In this document: piece after piece, positions 1 to 7,011 of the stretch
Numbering within the stretch: the first letter of the stretch is position 1
Layout of the letters: every line of letters begins with the position of its first letter
Assembly (NCBI GenBank): GCA_938045085.1
Contig: CALINZ010000130.1
Coordinates: 1 to 14,685 of the forward strand
DNA: 14,685 bases
Origin: an uncultured Collinsella sp.
Lineage (GTDB): Bacteria > Actinomycetota > Coriobacteriia > Coriobacteriales > Coriobacteriaceae
Reading direction: 5' to 3'
Notes under the pieces: model-generated
What the model was told of the DNA's origin: nothing
Databases searched by the model: none
The model's input: only the letters and a program-made list of their open reading frames with translations
Made by a program: the position numbers and the translations under genes

Positions 1-104
1 TGGCGGTTATCGTAGCCCTCTGCACGGATGTAATCGGGAAGCCATGCCACATAGACGTTGGAGCGCTTCTCGAACTCGCCCGGCATACGATAGTTCTCGT
101 ACAT
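1..104 (-). CDS. Probable agmatine deiminase, N-terminal fragment (cut by window edge)
   Basis: Only the first 34 codons are present; the gene continues beyond base 1. The protein begins with Met-Tyr-Glu-Asn and then YRMPGEFE, followed a little later by VAWLPDYIRAEGYDNR. The RMPGEFE stretch followed by a Trp-containing segment is how agmatine deiminases (PF04371, peptidylarginine-deiminase fold) typically begin. Those enzymes hydrolyse agmatine to N-carbamoylputrescine and ammonia in the cytoplasm. The ATG at 104-102 is preceded on the minus strand by GGAAGGA about 7 bases upstream, a good ribosome site. The gene is divergent from the TetR gene, and the shared intergenic region carries palindromes that may be operators. 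The catalytic residues lie outside the window, so the family call rests on the N-terminus only. Another member of the guanidino-group-modifying superfamily is possible. Confidence 0.55.
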   Translation of the reverse strand, partial: MYENYRMPGEFEKRSNVYVAWLPDYIRAEGYDNR

Positions 105-170
105 GGTTGGTCCTTCCGTCGGGTTTCCCGCGATGCTGTCCGGCCGCGACAATAGCGGGGTTTCACCTGC

Positions 171-185
171 TATAGTACTACTATA
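171..185. promoter_or_regulatory. Perfect 15-bp palindrome (TATAGTA-C-TACTATA)
   Basis: Two 7-base arms flank a single C between the deiminase and tetR genes. It lies immediately beside the CTACCG/CGGTAG palindrome at 187-200. On the minus strand it supplies TATAGT and TACTAT hexamers that could be the -10 element of the deiminase promoter, although no convincing -35 lies at the right distance. It may be promoter, operator or both. Confidence 0.4.
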
Positions 186-186
186 C

Positions 187-200
187 CTACCGTTCGGTAG
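187..200. promoter_or_regulatory. Putative TetR operator O1 (CTACCG-TT-CGGTAG)
   Basis: Perfect 6-bp inverted repeat with a 2-base spacer. Its core TACCGTTCGG is found again, inverted, at 2433-2442 upstream of the MFS gene. TACCGTTCG is repeated at 237-245, and a diverged version (TACCGATAGGTA, 10 of 12 matches) lies at 2364-2375. Recurrence of one palindromic motif beside a TetR gene and its neighbours is typical of an operator. Binding is inferred. Confidence 0.6.
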
Positions 201-235
201 ATAATTTTGAATAATTGCCGCTCGCCTACTGATAC

Positions 236-251
236 ATACCGTTCGCCGTAT
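236..251. promoter_or_regulatory. Putative TetR operator O2 (imperfect copy)
   Basis: Contains TACCGTTCG identical to O1 at 237-245. The right arm is altered, so that ATACCG faces CCGTAT with a 4-base spacer (5 of 6 arm bases pair). It lies 37 bases downstream of O1 and about 80 bases before the tetR start. It may allow cooperative binding or autoregulation. Confidence 0.45.
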
Positions 252-275
252 ATAGTGGTCATGTTTGGACACGAA

Positions 276-302
276 TTGATGTTCCGTTGCCATCCTTAAT
301 AA
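276..302 (+). promoter_or_regulatory. Possible promoter of the tetR gene
   Basis: TTGATG at 276-281 is followed after 15 bases by TAATAA at 297-302 (16 bases if AATAAT is used). The predicted transcript would start only some 20 bases before the tetR ATG. The spacing is short, so this is a weak candidate. Confidence 0.3.
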
Positions 303-328
303 TGTTGGTAGTGCGGAAGTGATTTGCA

Positions 329-907
329 ATGGAGAAATGCAGCGTGAGCACAAGAAAAAAAATATTGGACGCAATGTACGATCTTGTGGCAGAAGTCGGT
401 TATGACAAAGCGTCTATCGGAAAGATTTGCGACTTTGTCGGTATATCCAAGCCGTCGGTGTACTACTACTTTCCCTCAAAAGAGGAGATTTTCACTACGC
501 TCTTGGACAGCATGTTTCCGACCATTGACTATCAGCGCGACTACTCGCTAATAGTCGATAGGGACGGGTTCAAGGCCGCGCTTATCGAGCTCGGCAATTC
601 AGTTATAGGTGGCTATCGAAGCGATGAAAAGCGCCGGCGCGTGCTGGCCGAGGTTAGCGTTCAAGCAAATCGAATTCCTGCAGTTCAGGAACGTCAAGCG
701 ACGGCGACCAAACGAACCATGGATGCGCTTAAAGACATCCTTCTTCATGGTGTAGAGATTGGCGCGTTTTCCGATAGCGCCGACGTAATGCTCTACGTAC
801 AAATTCTTTATACCGTTCTGGAGGGAGCAAGCAATACGGTCGCTCAAGGTGAGGATATTGATGAGAAAGCGGTTTGGGCGGGAATAGTCGAGCTTATGTT
901 CAAATAG
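329..907 (+). CDS. TetR/AcrR-family transcriptional regulator
   Basis: A 192-residue protein of usual length for one-component TetR repressors. Residues 8-55 form the DNA-binding domain: an initial helix (RKKILDAMYDLVAEVGY), then the helix-turn-helix around residues 27-47 ending in the family hallmark SVYYYFPSKEEIF. Residues 60-192 would be the all-helical ligand-binding and dimer domain, which is variable and does not reveal the ligand. The ATG at 329 has GGAAG 9 bases upstream. The gene is divergent from the probable agmatine deiminase and convergent with the MFS transporter. Palindromes sharing TACCGTTCG flank both targets, so it probably represses its own region and the transporter. The gene is noticeably more AT-rich than the ABC and padR genes. 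Confidence 0.9.
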   Translation: MEKCSVSTRKKILDAMYDLVAEVGYDKASIGKICDFVGISKPSVYYYFPSKEEIFTTLLDSMFPTIDYQRDYSLIVDRDGFKAALIELGNSVIGGYRSDEKRRRVLAEVSVQANRIPAVQERQATATKRTMDALKDILLHGVEIGAFSDSADVMLYVQILYTVLEGASNTVAQGEDIDEKAVWAGIVELMFK

Positions 908-968
908 ACCAGCCAAGCTGAAGCGCATGTTGGCGCCCATGGTGCCTGCGGGCAACCTTTAAAACGAA

Positions 969-1010
969 AACAGGGGTCGACTCCAATCTGGCTTGGAGTC
1001 GACCCCTGTT
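969..1010 (-). terminator. Strong hairpin terminator between convergent tetR and MFS genes
   Basis: Perfect 18-bp stem (AACAGGGGTCGACTCCAA pairing with 993-1010) around a 6-base loop at 987-992. On the minus strand the stem runs straight into TTTTCGTTTT, the U-rich tract expected of an intrinsic terminator for the MFS transporter. On the plus strand only a short TT tail follows, so termination of tetR there would rely on the hairpin alone. Confidence 0.75.
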
Positions 1011-1044
1011 GCGTGGCAATCTATGCCGGTGCAATCGGCGCTTA

Positions 1045-2325
1045 TTACTTTTCAGCAGCCTTATTGAGAAAGCCGGAAACGATAGCAAACGCAGCAATCA
1101 TAAGGTTGCAGGCAATGCAGAAGATAAATACTCCCTGGAATGACCCTGCCATGCCGTAAACCTTCATCATGACCGGCATTCCAAAAGCACCGACGACATA
1201 GCCCGCTGAGCAAACGATCGAATAGATCCTTCCAAAATCGTGTGATCCAAAGAGCGAGAGGAGAAGCATCGGCATTGCGGTTCCAACGATGGCGAACATG
1301 ACATCGTTTACACCAGCTGCAATGATGGAAACGGTCTCATTGCTTCCGCCAATGATAAGAAGCAGGAATGAAAGAATGCTGACACCTGTCCATGCGACCG
1401 TTGCTTTAATAGCGCCAAGCTTGTCGCATGTTTTGCCCACGAAGGGATTTAGGAAGATATCGGAGAGTGAAGCTGCCGAGACCATTAAGCTTCCTACGAT
1501 AGGATTGAAACCGACCTCGCTTGCATAGGTTGGAAACAGCTGGTTCATGCAGCAGGTGAGCTGCGCCACGCAAAGCAAGAGGACACAGAGAATAAAAGAC
1601 GGCGTTTTCGCGGCATCGCGGAGTGCCATGCCCGAAAGGACATCTTCCTGCTCATCGGCGCTGCAGCTCTCATGGGTTTCGGAGGCGGTCTCTCCGTACG
1701 GAAGCATATTGCGATCAGAGGGGTTAAGGCGAATGATAAATGCGCTTGCAGGCAAAATCATAGCTGCAGAAACGGCCGCAAGCACGATGTATCCCGTACG
1801 CCAGCCTTGCTGCTCGATGACCAGCGTAATGACAGGACTCAATAACAGCGTGCAGAGAGAATTAACGCCCCAAGCGAGGCCGATGGCGAGACCGGACGAT
1901 TTGCTGAACCATTGGTCAATGACATCGGACATGCAGACGCCCGTTGTAAACGAAAAGCAGATGCCGATCACTGCGGCGGAGACGGTGAACATCCAGACCT
2001 CGGTGTAGAACGCCATTGCGGCGCCGGCGGCAATAAGGACGAGTTCAATGCAAATATGCCATGGTTTGCCGATTACTTTTGGAATGAAGCGACTCAAAAG
2101 CGGAAGCCCAAGCGCAAGGCCAAGAAGAATCGCGGTGAAATAGAAAGAAAAAGAAGTGTAGTCAAAGCCCAGATCTTCACATACTGGAGCAACGAATGAG
2201 CCGGCAATAATGCTATATGTGCCAGTTGTTCCGGCGGACATTAAGCCGAGCGCAATAACGACGACCCAAGCAAATGCGCCGCTTTCACGGAGACAATCTT
2301 TTTTGGCTGGTGTGGTGAGAGTCAT
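1045..2325 (-). CDS. MFS transporter, 12 transmembrane helices
   Basis: A 426-residue integral membrane protein of the major facilitator superfamily. The first helix begins at about residue 16 (FAWVVVIALGLMSAGTTGTY) and evenly spaced hydrophobic helices follow. A polar central loop rich in Glu and Ser (SETHESCSADEQED) separates the two six-helix halves. The arrangement recalls the oxalate/formate-antiporter-like and monocarboxylate-type MFS groups, but the substrate cannot be read from sequence. The ATG at 2325-2323 is chosen because GGAG lies 7 bases upstream; an open frame extends to 2400 but crosses the promoter. A good promoter and operator-like palindromes lie just upstream, so it is probably controlled by the convergent TetR protein. 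Efflux of a toxic compound or exchange of a substrate with the neighbouring deiminase pathway are both possible. Confidence 0.85.
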   Translation of the reverse strand: MTLTTPAKKDCLRESGAFAWVVVIALGLMSAGTTGTYSIIAGSFVAPVCEDLGFDYTSFSFYFTAILLGLALGLPLLSRFIPKVIGKPWHICIELVLIAAGAAMAFYTEVWMFTVSAAVIGICFSFTTGVCMSDVIDQWFSKSSGLAIGLAWGVNSLCTLLLSPVITLVIEQQGWRTGYIVLAAVSAAMILPASAFIIRLNPSDRNMLPYGETASETHESCSADEQEDVLSGMALRDAAKTPSFILCVLLLCVAQLTCCMNQLFPTYASEVGFNPIVGSLMVSAASLSDIFLNPFVGKTCDKLGAIKATVAWTGVSILSFLLLIIGGSNETVSIIAAGVNDVMFAIVGTAMPMLLLSLFGSHDFGRIYSIVCSAGYVVGAFGMPVMMKVYGMAGSFQGVFIFCIACNLMIAAFAIVSGFLNKAAEK

Positions 2326-2355
2326 GGTTGCTCCATTTCTATCGGCAATACATCC

Positions 2356-2379
2356 TATATGCCTACCGATAGGTATATA
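2356..2379. promoter_or_regulatory. Putative TetR operator O3 over the MFS promoter
   Basis: A 24-bp imperfect palindrome in which 10 of 12 arm positions pair, centred at 2367/2368. Its core TACCGATAGGTA (2364-2375) matches O1 at 10 of 12 bases. It overlaps the -10 element and presumed start point of the MFS promoter, where a bound repressor would block RNA polymerase. Confidence 0.6.
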
Positions 2380-2400
2380 AACCAGAGGACTCTTCGTCAA
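2372..2400 (-). promoter_or_regulatory. Promoter of the MFS transporter
   Basis: On the minus strand TTGACG (2400-2395) and TATACC (2377-2372) are separated by exactly 17 bases, a good match to the vegetative sigma factor consensus. The ATG lies 46 bases beyond the -10 element. Confidence 0.65.
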
Positions 2401-2430
2401 GCATTAAGCGGGGAGAGGGAGTTCTTAACC

Positions 2431-2442
2431 TGCCGAACGGTA
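2431..2442. promoter_or_regulatory. Putative TetR operator O4, upstream of the MFS promoter
   Basis: TGCCGAACGGTA differs at one base from the reverse complement of the O1 12-mer. It lies about 30 bases upstream of the -35 element. With O3 it makes a pair of sites spaced about 67 bases centre to centre, comparable to the O1/O2 pair spaced about 50. Confidence 0.55.
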
Positions 2443-2469
2443 ATTAGACCCCGTTTTCGCAAGGGTCTC

Positions 2470-2502
2470 AATGTGACAAAGGGACTGTCCCTTTGTCACA
2501 TT
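2470..2502. repeat. Near-perfect 33-bp palindrome overlapping the ABC exporter stop codon
   Basis: AATGTGACAAAGGGAC and its exact complement flank a single T at 2486. As RNA the stem would be about 14 bp with a 5-base loop. The outer arm includes two bases of the TAA stop (2503-2501) of the minus-strand ABC exporter. No U-rich tract follows on either strand, so it is not a classic intrinsic terminator. It could protect the mRNA 3' end or be a copy of a dispersed palindromic repeat. Only one copy is in this window. Confidence 0.7.
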
Positions 2503-5500
2503 ATTCGGAGCGCAGGGCTTCGACGGGGTCCTTCTTGGATGCGCTGCGGGCCGGCAGCAGGCCGGCAACGACCGTCAGCAGCACTGAAATTGCGATGAGC
2601 ACCAGCGCATCCTGCACGGGCAGGCTCATCAGGTTGGGAACCTGTTTGGCAGCAAGCGCCCAGGTATTAACCGGAAAGCTCACGGCCACCACAACGACAA
2701 CGGCAAAGACGCCGGCGATGAGGCCCTCGATAAAGGTCTCGGCGTTGAACACGTTGGCCACGTTGCGCTTTGACGCGCCAATCGCGCGCAGGATGCCAAT
2801 CTCCTTCTTGCGCTCCAGCACGCTGATGTAGGTGATGATGCCGATCATGATGGAGCTCACCACCAGGCTGATACTCACAAATGCGATGAGCACCAAGCTG
2901 ATGGTGTTCACGATGTCGGTCACCGAACCCATGATGATGCCCATGTAGTCGGTGTACGAAATTGCCCGATCATCATGGCCAGCGGCTTTGACCTGCTTGT
3001 TGTACGCATCGATATGATCCAGCACGCGCTCCTTGGCCTCAAAGTCGCGCGGGAAAATCTTAACCGAGATGGGGTCCGTCTCGTCCGCATAGCCCAACGT
3101 GATCAGATTGTTGTCGTAGGTGAGCTTCGAGGCCTTGGCATAGCTCATCATGAGCGAACTCAGGTCCTCGGCGTCCATGTTGAAATGGATGGCACGAGCA
3201 AAGGCGCTCGCATCCACACGCATGGCGCTCGCCAGGTTAGCAAAACTCGACGACATCTGCGTCGCCATCTGGTCCATAAGCCCCGCTGCGCCCGCCTTGA
3301 GCTGGGACGATACCGTCGACGCTATCTGCTCGCTGATTGCCTTCATCACCTGATCCATAGCCTGCTGCAGATACGGAGCCAGCTGCTTTTGCACATAGTC
3401 GGTCATCGCCTGTTGCAGGCGCTCGGCCAGGGCATCGCCGCCGAGCGCCTTCAATTGAGCCAGGCATTGCTGGGCTGCGGCATCATGCTCAAGATACGTC
3501 GAGAATGCGGCAGCGAGCTTTGACGCGTCTTTAAGATCTTCGGGCGACAGCGCCTTAAACTGATCAGACTGCAAAAAGCCCTCAAACAGCTGGTTGGCTA
3601 GTGCTCCCACCTGCTGCATTTGCTCGGGCGTGAGTTCCAGGCCGTCAAAGATGCCCGAGAAATCTGGAGCCGGCGCTTTGGCCATGATGTCACCAAAGTC
3701 GATGTCCTTGCCAACGCCCGAAAGATCAATATCCAGGCCCGACAGATCGACGCCCGAAAGATCAATGCCGTCGCCGGCCGCACCCGAGAGCGCAGACGCA
3801 TCAAACGAAAACGCACTCTTGAGCGCCGCCTCGTCCACACTGAACATGCTGCCCAGATCAACGCCTTGCTTGGCCTCGCCTTGCAGTTCGTCGAAGGTTT
3901 TGCCCGTAAAGACATCCGTCTCGGGGTGGGCAAGCTGCTCCTGCACAATCTGCGAATCGGCGGCGCGCTCCATAAGCTGGCGAGTCAGCGCGTGCGTATA
4001 GGCAATGCCTGGGGACAACGCACTCGCGTTGGCGGTCTCGTTGGGTCGTACCACGCCCACAATGTGCACGTCGATACCGTCGGCAACCTTGGCGGCCATA
4101 AAGTCGGTGTCGCCAGACATATCGGTCCACATGCCGGTCTCTTCGTTTTTGCGATACGCATCGGCCGGCGACAGCACCTTAAACGTCGTGGACAGCGCGT
4201 CGTCGTAGGTAAAGTCGGTGCCGGTCTCGGGCGTTTCGACCCCACCGTCAGCCGTCATGGCACTGTTTACCAGATCGTTGAGCTCATCGATATCCAACGC
4301 ACCGATGCTATAGAGCGTGTAGTCGCCCACCGCGCCACGGCTCGAAAGCACCATTACGGCTTCGTTAGCAGACGTAGGCCAATGGCCGGCGACGACATCG
4401 TACTGGCTGTTGAGCAGGCTCTGGTCTTCAATCATCTCGTTAAAGACCGAGGTTCCCATGGATTCCATGCTCACCGTTGCCGCCGAGCTCGCGCCTCCGC
4501 TCATGGCCTCGGTCATGGCGTTGGGCACCAGCCGGACAGGCTTCTCATCGCCCTTGCCGGCACGATAGACAACCGGCGATACACCGTAGCCGTACTGAAT
4601 GGCGTTGACCTCTTTATCGATTCCGTCGCCACCGGCATCGAGCCATGCCTTAAAACTCGTCATGTCGTTGGACTTAACGCTCGCAAACATATCCTTTACG
4701 GCCGTAACCACGGGAATTTTATCGGTTCCCTTAGCCTTGCCGCCGGCACTGTCGTCGGACGAATCCACATTTTCAGGCGAGTCATCATCCGCGGCCCCCT
4801 GCCCGCCCATCATGGACGACAGGTCGTAGTCCTGCTTGGAAATGGTGAGCGGGTAGCTCGAGAGCGTATCCTCCTCGACCTTTTTGATGTAGCCGTTTAC
4901 GCCGTTGGACAGCGCCAGAATCGCCGCGATACCGATAATGCCAATCGAGCCCGCAAAGGCAGTCATGGCCGTGCGGCCCTTCTTGGTCATGAGGTTTCGG
5001 GCAGAAAGCCCCAGCGCCGTCACAAAGCTCATCGAGGTTTTGCGCGTAGGCTTTGCCTCGCGACGCGCGGCCTTGGCAACATCGAAGGGGTCGGAATCGT
5101 CGGTGATCTTGCCGTCCGCCAGATTGACGATGCGCGTGGCATATTGGTACGCCAGCTCGGGATTGTGCGTGACCATGATGACCAGGCGGTCGCGCGCCAC
5201 GTCCTTGAGCAGGTCCATGACCTGTACGGATGTCGTTGAATCCAAAGCGCCGGTCGGCTCGTCTGCCAGCACAATCTCGGGATCATTAATCAGGGCGCGG
5301 GCGATGGCCACGCGCTGCATCTGTCCGCCCGAAAGCTGACCCGGGCGCTTGTTAACGTGCTCGCCCAGGCCGACTTTCTCCAACGCCTCGCGCGCACGCT
5401 GACGGCGCTCGGCATGCCCCACGCCCGTGAGCGTGAGCGCCAGCTCCACGTTTTCCAAAATGGTCTGATGCGGAATGAGGTTATAGCTCTGGAACACAAA

Positions 5501-5758
5501 GCCGATGCGGTTGTTGCGGTAGGCATCCCAATCGCGATCGTGAAAGTCCTTGGTCGATATGCCGTCGATCAGCAAGTCACCGGAATCGAAATGATCGAGC
5601 CCACCGATAACGTTGAGCATCGTAGTTTTGCCCGAGCCCGAGGGACCCAGAATGGCCACGAACTCGTTATCGCGAAAAGACAGGCTTACGTTGTCGAGCG
5701 CCACCTGCGTAAACGACTGCGTAACGTACCTTTTGCAAATTCCTTTGAGCTCCAACAT
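2501..5758 (-). CDS. ABC exporter: fused ATPase and FtsX/MacB-type permease with very large ectodomain
   Basis: A 1085-residue protein. Residues 1-225 are an LolD/MacB-type ATPase with Walker A GPSGSGKT (38-45), Q-loop Gln near 90, signature LSGGQ (142-146), Walker B IVLADEP (162-168) and H-loop His near 198. One membrane helix follows at about 268-288, then some 650 residues predicted outside the membrane. Three helices near 952-977, 1011-1030 and 1052-1070 end the protein, with the FtsX-domain sequence LERKKEIGILRAIGASKRNV between the second and third helices. Such mechanotransmission ABC proteins move lipoproteins, peptides or antibiotics, or act on periplasmic partners, without pumping substrate through the membrane. 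The ectodomain has IDLSG-type repeats (bases 3696-3772) and a Gln/Ala-rich helical stretch (about 3240-3460). The ATG at 5758 has AGGAGAGG 9 bases upstream; a GTG at 5785 with a purine-rich stretch is the alternative. The substrate is unknown. Confidence 0.9.
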   Translation of the reverse strand: MLELKGICKRYVTQSFTQVALDNVSLSFRDNEFVAILGPSGSGKTTMLNVIGGLDHFDSGDLLIDGISTKDFHDRDWDAYRNNRIGFVFQSYNLIPHQTILENVELALTLTGVGHAERRQRAREALEKVGLGEHVNKRPGQLSGGQMQRVAIARALINDPEIVLADEPTGALDSTTSVQVMDLLKDVARDRLVIMVTHNPELAYQYATRIVNLADGKITDDSDPFDVAKAARREAKPTRKTSMSFVTALGLSARNLMTKKGRTAMTAFAGSIGIIGIAAILALSNGVNGYIKKVEEDTLSSYPLTISKQDYDLSSMMGGQGAADDDSPENVDSSDDSAGGKAKGTDKIPVVTAVKDMFASVKSNDMTSFKAWLDAGGDGIDKEVNAIQYGYGVSPVVYRAGKGDEKPVRLVPNAMTEAMSGGASSAATVSMESMGTSVFNEMIEDQSLLNSQYDVVAGHWPTSANEAVMVLSSRGAVGDYTLYSIGALDIDELNDLVNSAMTADGGVETPETGTDFTYDDALSTTFKVLSPADAYRKNEETGMWTDMSGDTDFMAAKVADGIDVHIVGVVRPNETANASALSPGIAYTHALTRQLMERAADSQIVQEQLAHPETDVFTGKTFDELQGEAKQGVDLGSMFSVDEAALKSAFSFDASALSGAAGDGIDLSGVDLSGLDIDLSGVGKDIDFGDIMAKAPAPDFSGIFDGLELTPEQMQQVGALANQLFEGFLQSDQFKALSPEDLKDASKLAAAFSTYLEHDAAAQQCLAQLKALGGDALAERLQQAMTDYVQKQLAPYLQQAMDQVMKAISEQIASTVSSQLKAGAAGLMDQMATQMSSSFANLASAMRVDASAFARAIHFNMDAEDLSSLMMSYAKASKLTYDNNLITLGYADETDPISVKIFPRDFEAKERVLDHIDAYNKQVKAAGHDDRAISYTDYMGIIMGSVTDIVNTISLVLIAFVSISLVVSSIMIGIITYISVLERKKEIGILRAIGASKRNVANVFNAETFIEGLIAGVFAVVVVVAVSFPVNTWALAAKQVPNLMSLPVQDALVLIAISVLLTVVAGLLPARSASKKDPVEALRSE

Positions 5759-5904
5759 GGACGGCAACCTCTCCTGCGCAGGCACCCTGCCCGCTCTCCC
5801 CCGCCGTTCGTATTCGACGCGTTTGTCCTACTCTATCCCCATTTTTCACCGACACCAGTGAGGAATGTAGGGAACCGCATCAAAAAACGAACGGGACGGC
5901 GCCC

Positions 5905-5931
5905 AAAAAAGAGGCCCCAAGTGGGGCCTCT
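5905..5931 (-). terminator. Intrinsic terminator of the thioredoxin/4Fe-4S operon
   Basis: GAGGCCCC (5911-5918) pairs with GGGGCCTC (5923-5930) around a 4-base loop, extended by an A-T pair. On the minus strand the stem is followed by TTTTTT (5910-5905). It lies about 80 bases after the lipoprotein stop codon and just upstream of the ABC exporter's leader. Confidence 0.9.
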
Positions 5932-6010
5932 ATATGGTGGAGATTATCTTGAAAGGCAGCAGACTACTCCGCATAGCGGTGCACGATCATCGCCATGCTT
6001 TACGCGTTTT

Positions 6011-6982
6011 CTACTGCTCGCTATTCGCAATCGCCTGGTCGATAAGCTTGTCGAGCGCTGCGCGCTGCTCAGCGGAGCTGATGGCGCCCACGATGGGCTC
6101 CCCTACGATGTTGCCATTCTGATCGATGACATACGTCGTCGGGAACGAGAACAGATTTGACGTAAACTTGCCGGCCTCGCTATCCGACTTGAACCAGATG
6201 TTCTTATATGTCACGCCCTTCTTGCTCAGCACGTCCTTGGCATCTGCAATCTCGCCCTTGTTGCCATCGAGCGTAAAGGAATTGACGCCCAAGACCTGGC
6301 CGCCCCTCTCGGCAAGCTCCTGATTCAGTTTCTCAAGATCGCCCAGCTCGCCCACGCACGGCTTGCAAGTGGTGAACCAGAAGTTCATGACGGTGACCTT
6401 GTTCTTAGAGAACAGCTCGTCGCTGCTCACGTCGTTGCCATCCAGGTCCTTGCCCGTAAAGCTGGGGAACTTCGTCGCCTCGCTCGAAGCATTGGCGCCG
6501 GCCGTCATGCCAGCGGTCGAAGCGTCGACGCTCTCGCCTGCGCTCGGCGTGCTTCCACAGCCGGGGAACTCCTTCTCCAAGCTCTCGAGCTTGTCCTCGA
6601 TCTCCTTGATCTGCTGTGCACCGGCCTTGAGCGTCTTAAGCTCATCCGCCGTGAACTCATCCTTGGCACCGTCGATGGTCTTGAGCAGGAAATCGCCGTA
6701 ATTGCTGCCGTCCTCAATCATTGCCGAGTCTTTATTTGCCGCATTGAATACCTTTTCCCACAGCGCGTTATCACTCGAAAAGATCTCGTTCTCCTTCTGC
6801 ATGAGCTTCGCATACAGCTCGGCGGCCTCGTCGGCATTGGTCGGCTTCTGCGCAGTGAGTTCTGCAATCTTAGGATCGGAGCTCGCAGATTCGCTCGCAT
6901 TGCCACCGGGCGCCGAACATGCCACAAGGCACAAGGCCAATACCGGCACCATAAACAGGGCCGCAATCTTAGAAAGCTTCAT
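6011..6982 (-). CDS. TlpA/ResA-like thioredoxin lipoprotein
   Basis: A 323-residue exported protein. The signal peptide ends in the lipobox LVAC, making Cys22 the lipidated residue, so it sits on the outer face of the membrane. Residues 35-140 form a charged, helical domain (KENEIFSSDNALWEKVF; TADELKTLKAGAQQIKEIED) followed by GCGS and a Ser/Ala/Gly-rich linker. Residues 172-320 are a TlpA/redoxin fold with the active site WFTTCKPC (Cys206, Cys209) and the cis-proline motif FPT (Pro281). It probably reduces disulfides or another oxidant outside the cell, fed by the membrane Fe-S protein encoded just upstream. The second ATG (6982) is chosen: GGAGG lies 7 bases before it but only 1 base before the ATG at 6988. 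The gene starts 29 bases after the 4Fe-4S gene and ends before a clear terminator. Confidence 0.9.
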   Translation of the reverse strand: MKLSKIAALFMVPVLALCLVACSAPGGNASESASSDPKIAELTAQKPTNADEAAELYAKLMQKENEIFSSDNALWEKVFNAANKDSAMIEDGSNYGDFLLKTIDGAKDEFTADELKTLKAGAQQIKEIEDKLESLEKEFPGCGSTPSAGESVDASTAGMTAGANASSEATKFPSFTGKDLDGNDVSSDELFSKNKVTVMNFWFTTCKPCVGELGDLEKLNQELAERGGQVLGVNSFTLDGNKGEIADAKDVLSKKGVTYKNIWFKSDSEAGKFTSNLFSFPTTYVIDQNGNIVGEPIVGAISSAEQRAALDKLIDQAIANSEQ

Positions 6983-7011
6983 AGTCATTCCTCCGTTTTG
7001 TCGAAGCTTGT

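Noticed and set aside
3620..5239. 539-codon open frame on the plus strand
   Set aside because: It is antisense to the ABC exporter; the product is rich in Arg/His/Gly with no domain, a result of GC-rich codons in the true gene.
5357..6160. 267-codon plus-strand frame over the exporter start and the terminator
   Set aside because: It runs through the exporter's ATPase codons, its ribosome site and the intrinsic terminator at 5905-5931; no ribosome site and no family.
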